A stretch of DNA of 64,000 bases from Companilactobacillus paralimentarius DSM 13238 = JCM 10415 (GTDB lineage: Bacteria > Bacillota > Bacilli > Lactobacillales > Lactobacillaceae), in NCBI RefSeq assembly GCF_001434985.1, contig NZ_AZES01000102.1, forward strand, positions 1-64,000, in the 5' to 3' direction. Positions 60,516 to 64,000 of the stretch are shown here, piece after piece. A program made the position numbers and the translations under genes. The first letter of the stretch is position 1; every line of letters starts with the position of its first letter. A model generated the notes under the pieces. The model ran no database searches. It was given only the letters and a program-made list of their open reading frames with translations, and had not been told where the DNA came from.

Positions 60516-62867
60516 TTATTCCCATGTCCAGTTTTGTACTTCTGGTAAATCGTCACCGTATTCACGGATGTACTTGTTGTGTTTATCAACAATAGCTTCC
60601 ATTTCGTCAGCAAAGTCGCTAGCACCGTCGCCTTGTACAGCAACAGCAGCTTCTTCAGCCAAGTGGAATCTATCCATCTCATTAACAACACGCATATCGA
60701 ATGGTGTTGTGATATCACCATTTTCACGATAACCATGAACGTATAGATTGTGATTTGCACGGTCAAAGAAGATATCTTTAATGATGTCTTCGAAACCATG
60801 GAAGGCAAACAAGACTGGTTTGTCAACTGTGAAGATTGAATTGAATTGTTCATCAGTTAAACCACGAGGATCTACTCTTGGTGATCTCAACTTCAATAGA
60901 TCAACGACGTTGACATATCTAATTTTAATTTCTGGTTTTTCTTTTCTTAGAATACTGATAGCAGCCAATGATTCAAGGTTAGGTTCTGTACCGGCAGAAG
61001 CGATAACGATATCAGGATCACCGTTGTCATTTGATGCCCAGTCAATAACCTTAAGTCCCTTATCAGCTAACTCTTCACCTTCCTCAATTGAGTAGAATTG
61101 AGGTCTTGGTTGTTTTGAAGTTACCAATAAGTTGATCTTTTCTTGATCATCCAAAATCTTAGGCATAACAGCAAGCAATGAGTTTGTATCAGCTGGGAAG
61201 TATTCACGAATATATTCTGGTTTCTTTTCAGCCAAGTGAGTAATGATACCTGGGTCTTGGTGAGTGTAACCATTATGATCTTGTTGGAAAGCAGTTGATG
61301 TAGCGATAACGTTTAGTGAAGGATACTTATTTCTCCAACCCAATTCGTTAGCTTTTCTTAACCACTTGAAATGTTGTGTCAACATTGAATCAACAACTCT
61401 TAAGAAAGCTTCGTAACTTGCAAAGATACCATGACGACCTGTCAAAGTATAACCTTCGTTAAATCCTTCAGCTTGATGTTCTGAAAGTTGTGAATCAATA
61501 ATACGGCCAGCTGGTGCTTCGTATTGATCGTTAGGTTCATGAACAGGTTCCATCCATTGACGAGGACTTGCTTCAAATGCACCATACAAACGGTTAGACA
61601 TTGTTTCATCAGGTCCAAATAGTCTGAAGTTATCAGGATTATCTTTAATAACACCGTTCAAGTATTTACCTAATTCAATCATATCTTGAGCATTTGTTGC
61701 ACCACGCTTATCAAACTTCAAAGCATAATTCTTGTAGTCTGGTAATTTAAGAGGCTTAGGATCAACTCCACCATTAACAATTGGGTTCATAGCCATTCTG
61801 CTTTGACCCTTAGGTGTGATTGCGGCGATCTCTGGCTTCAAAGTACCATTTTCATCAAATAGTTCATCTGGTTTGTATGATTCCAACCATTCAACCAATT
61901 TGTCTGCATGTTGCATATCATTTTGGTCAACAGGAATTGGAATTTGGTGAGCTCTGAATGAGCCTTCAATAGGTTCGCCGTCCCATGTCTTTGGACCAGT
62001 CCAGCCCTTAGGTGCACGGAAGATAATAACAGGCCACTTAGGCATCTTAGCTTCTGAAGCTGGATGTTTTCTAGCTTCTTCTTGAATACTCTTGATCTTC
62101 TCGATAGCAGCATCAACAGTCTTAGCCATTTCTGGATGCATCTTTTGAGGATCTGTTCCTTCAACGAACATTGGATCCCAACCCATACCTTCGAAGTACT
62201 TAGTTAGATCTTCATCACTCTTACGTGACAAGATTGTTGGATTAGAAATCTTGAAACCATTTAGATTCAAGATTGGTAAAACAGCACCATCATCAACAGG
62301 GTTAATGAAGACATTTGAGAACCATGAAGCAGCCAATGGGCCAGTTTCAGATTCACCATCACCAATAACTACTGCAGCAATTTCATCAGGGTTATCAAGA
62401 ATTGCACCAACACCATGTGATAGAGAATAACCTAATTCTCCACCTTCATGCATTGATCCTGGTGTCTCAGGGGCAGCATGAGATGCAACACCACCTGGGA
62501 ATGAGAATTGCTTGAAAAGCTTTTGCATACCCTTAGTATCTTCTGTAATTTCAGGATAAGTTTCAGTATAGCTTCCATCCAAATATGAGTTAGAAACCAT
62601 AACTTGCCCACCATGGCCTGGGCCTTCAATATAAAACATTTTTAGTCCGTACTTGTTAATAGCACGGTTCAAATGAGCATAAATAAAGTTTTGACCAGCA
62701 ATAGTTCCCCAATGTCCAATTGGATGAACTTTAACATCACTAGCTTTTAATTCACGTCTTAATAAAGGATTATCTTTTAAATATAATTGTCCAACAGAAA
62801 CATAGTTGGCTGCACGCCAATATTTATCAACTAAACTTAAATATTCTTTTGATGAGTAATCAGTCAT
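60516..62867 (-). CDS. xpk: Xylulose-5-phosphate/fructose-6-phosphate phosphoketolase
   Basis: 783 residues. The key enzyme of the phosphoketolase pathway: splits xylulose-5-phosphate with phosphate into acetyl phosphate and glyceraldehyde-3-phosphate, using TPP. Visible: [21 protein letters not shown] near residue 50, EGPGHGGQ near 79, the TPP motif [14 protein letters not shown] near 174, and [12 protein letters not shown] near 540. The length is normal. The ATG at 62867 has AAGGAG ten bases upstream. It is a single-gene unit with a TTGACT promoter beside the operator of the adjacent GntR gene. Confidence 0.94.
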   Translation of the reverse strand: MTDYSSKEYLSLVDKYWRAANYVSVGQLYLKDNPLLRRELKASDVKVHPIGHWGTIAGQNFIYAHLNRAINKYGLKMFYIEGPGHGGQVMVSNSYLDGSYTETYPEITEDTKGMQKLFKQFSFPGGVASHAAPETPGSMHEGGELGYSLSHGVGAILDNPDEIAAVVIGDGESETGPLAASWFSNVFINPVDDGAVLPILNLNGFKISNPTILSRKSDEDLTKYFEGMGWDPMFVEGTDPQKMHPEMAKTVDAAIEKIKSIQEEARKHPASEAKMPKWPVIIFRAPKGWTGPKTWDGEPIEGSFRAHQIPIPVDQNDMQHADKLVEWLESYKPDELFDENGTLKPEIAAITPKGQSRMAMNPIVNGGVDPKPLKLPDYKNYALKFDKRGATNAQDMIELGKYLNGVIKDNPDNFRLFGPDETMSNRLYGAFEASPRQWMEPVHEPNDQYEAPAGRIIDSQLSEHQAEGFNEGYTLTGRHGIFASYEAFLRVVDSMLTQHFKWLRKANELGWRNKYPSLNVIATSTAFQQDHNGYTHQDPGIITHLAEKKPEYIREYFPADTNSLLAVMPKILDDQEKINLLVTSKQPRPQFYSIEEGEELADKGLKVIDWASNDNGDPDIVIASAGTEPNLESLAAISILRKEKPEIKIRYVNVVDLLKLRSPRVDPRGLTDEQFNSIFTVDKPVLFAFHGFEDIIKDIFFDRANHNLYVHGYRENGDITTPFDMRVVNEMDRFHLAEEAAVAVQGDGASDFADEMEAIVDKHNKYIREYGDDLPEVQNWTWE

Positions 62868-62899
62868 TACCAGCACACTCCTTAAGTTTTTACAATGTA

Positions 62900-62958
62900 A
62901 TCATAACTAGTTTTCAAGTAAAAGTCAACCACTTTTATAATTGGTTCGACCCAATTAT
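62900..62958 (-). promoter_or_regulatory. xpk promoter and GntR operator
   Basis: Leftward TTGACT (62928-62923), 17 bp, TATGAT (62905-62900). Eight bases upstream of the -35 lies the perfect dyad ATAATTGG-N6-CCAATTAT (62937-62958). Its position suggests activation or a looping repression rather than a simple block. Confidence 0.75.
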
Positions 62959-62967
62959 TGAAAATGC

Positions 62968-63696
62968 TTACTTATTACCCAGATCAACGAATGAATCATA
63001 CTTAAAATACTTGTAATGAAGCTTCATTGTCGAAAATTCGAACGGAGTTCCATCATCTAGGAAGAAAATACCTTCCATGAGACCCACGGGTTCATTAGCG
63101 GATAAATTCAGCAATTTCTTCCCTTCTTCATCAGATGGTTGCGCCGAAATTGTTAAGTAAGTTTTATTAACTTCTTTTCCCAACTCAGACTCTACATAAT
63201 TAAAGATAGATTCGGAAGCAATTTGCTCAGATAATTCCGGAGCTAATTTAATAGGAATATAACCTGTTTCGATCATAAATGGGACATCATCCAAAAAGCG
63301 TAAACGTTCAAATGAATAAACGAATTCACTCGGCTTTAAAAACAAGTTGTCTTGTAAATCCTTGTCAGGATGAACTACGTCGAATTTTAATACCTTCACA
63401 CCCGGCTTTTGTCCGTTTGCGTTGAAACTATCAGTGATACCCAAATTCTTACCACTATAACTAAACGATGATCCCTGTTTTAAATATAGTGGATTGACGA
63501 AAGTACCCGAACCTCTTTTTTTAAAAATAATTCCCTGATCAGCCATTAATCCTAAAGCACGTTTGATAGAACTTCGACTGACGCTATAGCTTTCTGCAAG
63601 AGAGCGTTCATCGGGCAAGCGCATATCGGAATATTCACCGTCATCAATTGACTTCTTTAAAGATGTAATAATTTTTTGATAAACTAAATCTGCCAT
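62968..63696 (-). CDS. GntR-family regulator with UTRA domain
   Basis: 242 residues. N-terminal winged helix with RLPDERSLAESYSVSRSSIKRALGLMADQGIIFKKRGSGTFV at about residues 26-67. The UTRA ligand-binding domain (HutC group) covers about 85-235, with YSFERLRFLDDVPFMIETGYIP near 127. It probably senses a sugar phosphate or related metabolite and controls the neighbouring xpk and itself, since the same dyad lies before both genes. GAGGAAAATT precedes the ATG. Confidence 0.87.
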   Translation of the reverse strand: MADLVYQKIITSLKKSIDDGEYSDMRLPDERSLAESYSVSRSSIKRALGLMADQGIIFKKRGSGTFVNPLYLKQGSSFSYSGKNLGITDSFNANGQKPGVKVLKFDVVHPDKDLQDNLFLKPSEFVYSFERLRFLDDVPFMIETGYIPIKLAPELSEQIASESIFNYVESELGKEVNKTYLTISAQPSDEEGKKLLNLSANEPVGLMEGIFFLDDGTPFEFSTMKLHYKYFKYDSFVDLGNK

Positions 63697-63713
63697 AATT
63701 TTCCTCGTTTCAT

Positions 63714-63733
63714 AAATTGGAGCGGCCCAATTT
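63714..63733 (-). promoter_or_regulatory. GntR operator before its own gene
   Basis: AAATTGG-N6-CCAATTT is the second copy of the dyad at 62937. It lies 18-37 bp before the gntR start codon, downstream of a TATAAA-like box, which suggests autorepression. Confidence 0.7.
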
Positions 63734-63832
63734 TATACATGGTAACTATCTTTCGGGTTCAGTATACCTTATAATCAGTTTCATTTACATACCAGAAAAA
63801 TATTGGTCTCTTATTTTTATTCATATCAATAA

Positions 63833-63877
63833 CAAAAAGAGTGTTCACATATCGGTTAATATGGACACTCTTTTTTT
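63833..63877. terminator. Terminator of the gene entering from the right
   Basis: AAAAAGAGTGT with ACACTCTTTTTTT, with CATAT/ATATG pairing inside. It lies 29 bp after the stop of the partial minus-strand gene at the window edge. Confidence 0.82.
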
Positions 63878-63905
63878 GAGAATATATTCTAAATTTTATA
63901 ATCTA

Positions 63906-64000
63906 TTAATTTAATGCTTCGAATTCTTGATCTAAGTTAACTGGGAATTCTTTTGGTTCTTTTTGATTTTTAATCAAGTCATCAGTCATCTTAGTAGCAT
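63906..64000 (-). CDS. C-terminal end of a gene cut by the window edge
   Basis: Only the last 30 or so codons are present, ending in TAA at 63906-63908. The residues read ATKMTDDLIKNQKE, then PKEFPVNLDQEFEALN: acidic, with no recognisable domain. A terminator follows. I cannot assign a function from this fragment. Confidence 0.5.
   Translation of the reverse strand, partial: ATKMTDDLIKNQKEPKEFPVNLDQEFEALN

Noticed and set aside
1-64000. tRNA, rRNA, CRISPR array or prophage
   Set aside because: Looked for clover-leaf ends, 16S/23S motifs, regularly spaced direct repeats and phage genes; none seen.

Overview
The window looks like a chromosomal segment of a low-GC Gram-positive lactic acid bacterium, probably Companilactobacillus or a close relative in Lactobacillaceae. 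The genus is an inference. Supporting content is a phosphoketolase (xpk), a pyruvate oxidase, secreted BspA-type leucine-rich proteins with S-layer (SLAP-like) tails, a D-aspartate ligase of the Asl type beside an AsnH/AsnB-type amidotransferase, PepO peptidases, strong AGGAGG-like ribosome sites and frequent TTG starts. I see no rRNA, tRNA, CRISPR array, prophage or intact insertion sequence.

Layout. 0-9.6 kb: amino-acid permease, a 1652-residue surface protein with six exact-period 69-residue repeats, pyruvate oxidase and an HdeD-like membrane protein. 9.6-14.6 kb: hotdog thioesterase and a MenE-like ligase without its phosphate loop, a MarR/MFS efflux operon with a clear operator, and a hydrolase. 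14.6-15.6 kb: about 1 kb without genes, holding a structured RNA candidate and a structured repeat. 16-21.6 kb: proB-marR-proA-GNAT, a 2-hydroxyacid dehydrogenase and a glycerol facilitator. 21.7-30.5 kb: ABC exporter, EamA transporter and a ugp-type glycerol-3-phosphate importer with two tandem binding-protein genes. 30.7-36 kb: genes linked by a shared MerR operator (CMD/cupin, merR, and an ABC exporter with an SDR). 36-41 kb: CPBP protease and two tandem pepO genes. 41-46.6 kb: cell-wall cluster (metallophosphoesterase, AsnB/AsnH, Asl ligase, Usp). 46.7-52.5 kb: GNAT, a three-gene ABC operon, Tag glycosylase, Usp, a divergent glycerate-kinase-family protein and a tyrosine phosphatase. 52.5-53.1 kb: small-RNA candidates and repeats. 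53.1-56 kb: TrpXYZ-type ABC importer behind a leader that encodes a phenylalanine-rich peptide. 56-60 kb: MFS/HxlR operon and a second LRR surface gene cut by an in-frame stop. 60-64 kb: xpk and its likely GntR regulator.

How parts work together. Glycerol and G3P uptake (GlpF, Ugp) and pyruvate and xylulose-5-phosphate breakdown (Pox, Xpk) fit a heterofermentative or facultative sugar metabolism. Asl and AsnH would attach and amidate the D-Asp cross-bridge of peptidoglycan. Several regulators sit beside operators readable in the sequence: MarR at 11629-11654, MerR at 31460, 32009 and 36033, HxlR at 56111, and GntR at 62937 and 63714.

The most unusual signals are non-coding. (1) A Phe-rich leader peptide lies before mutually exclusive hairpins ahead of the TrpXYZ-type importer. 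(2) A roughly 160-nt repeat occurs twice; its stems change by compensation while loop motifs and an A-A mismatch are kept. (3) A small-RNA candidate shows C-rich, anti-Shine-Dalgarno-like loops. (4) An RNA has two hairpins carrying the same UAGUGGUAG loop.
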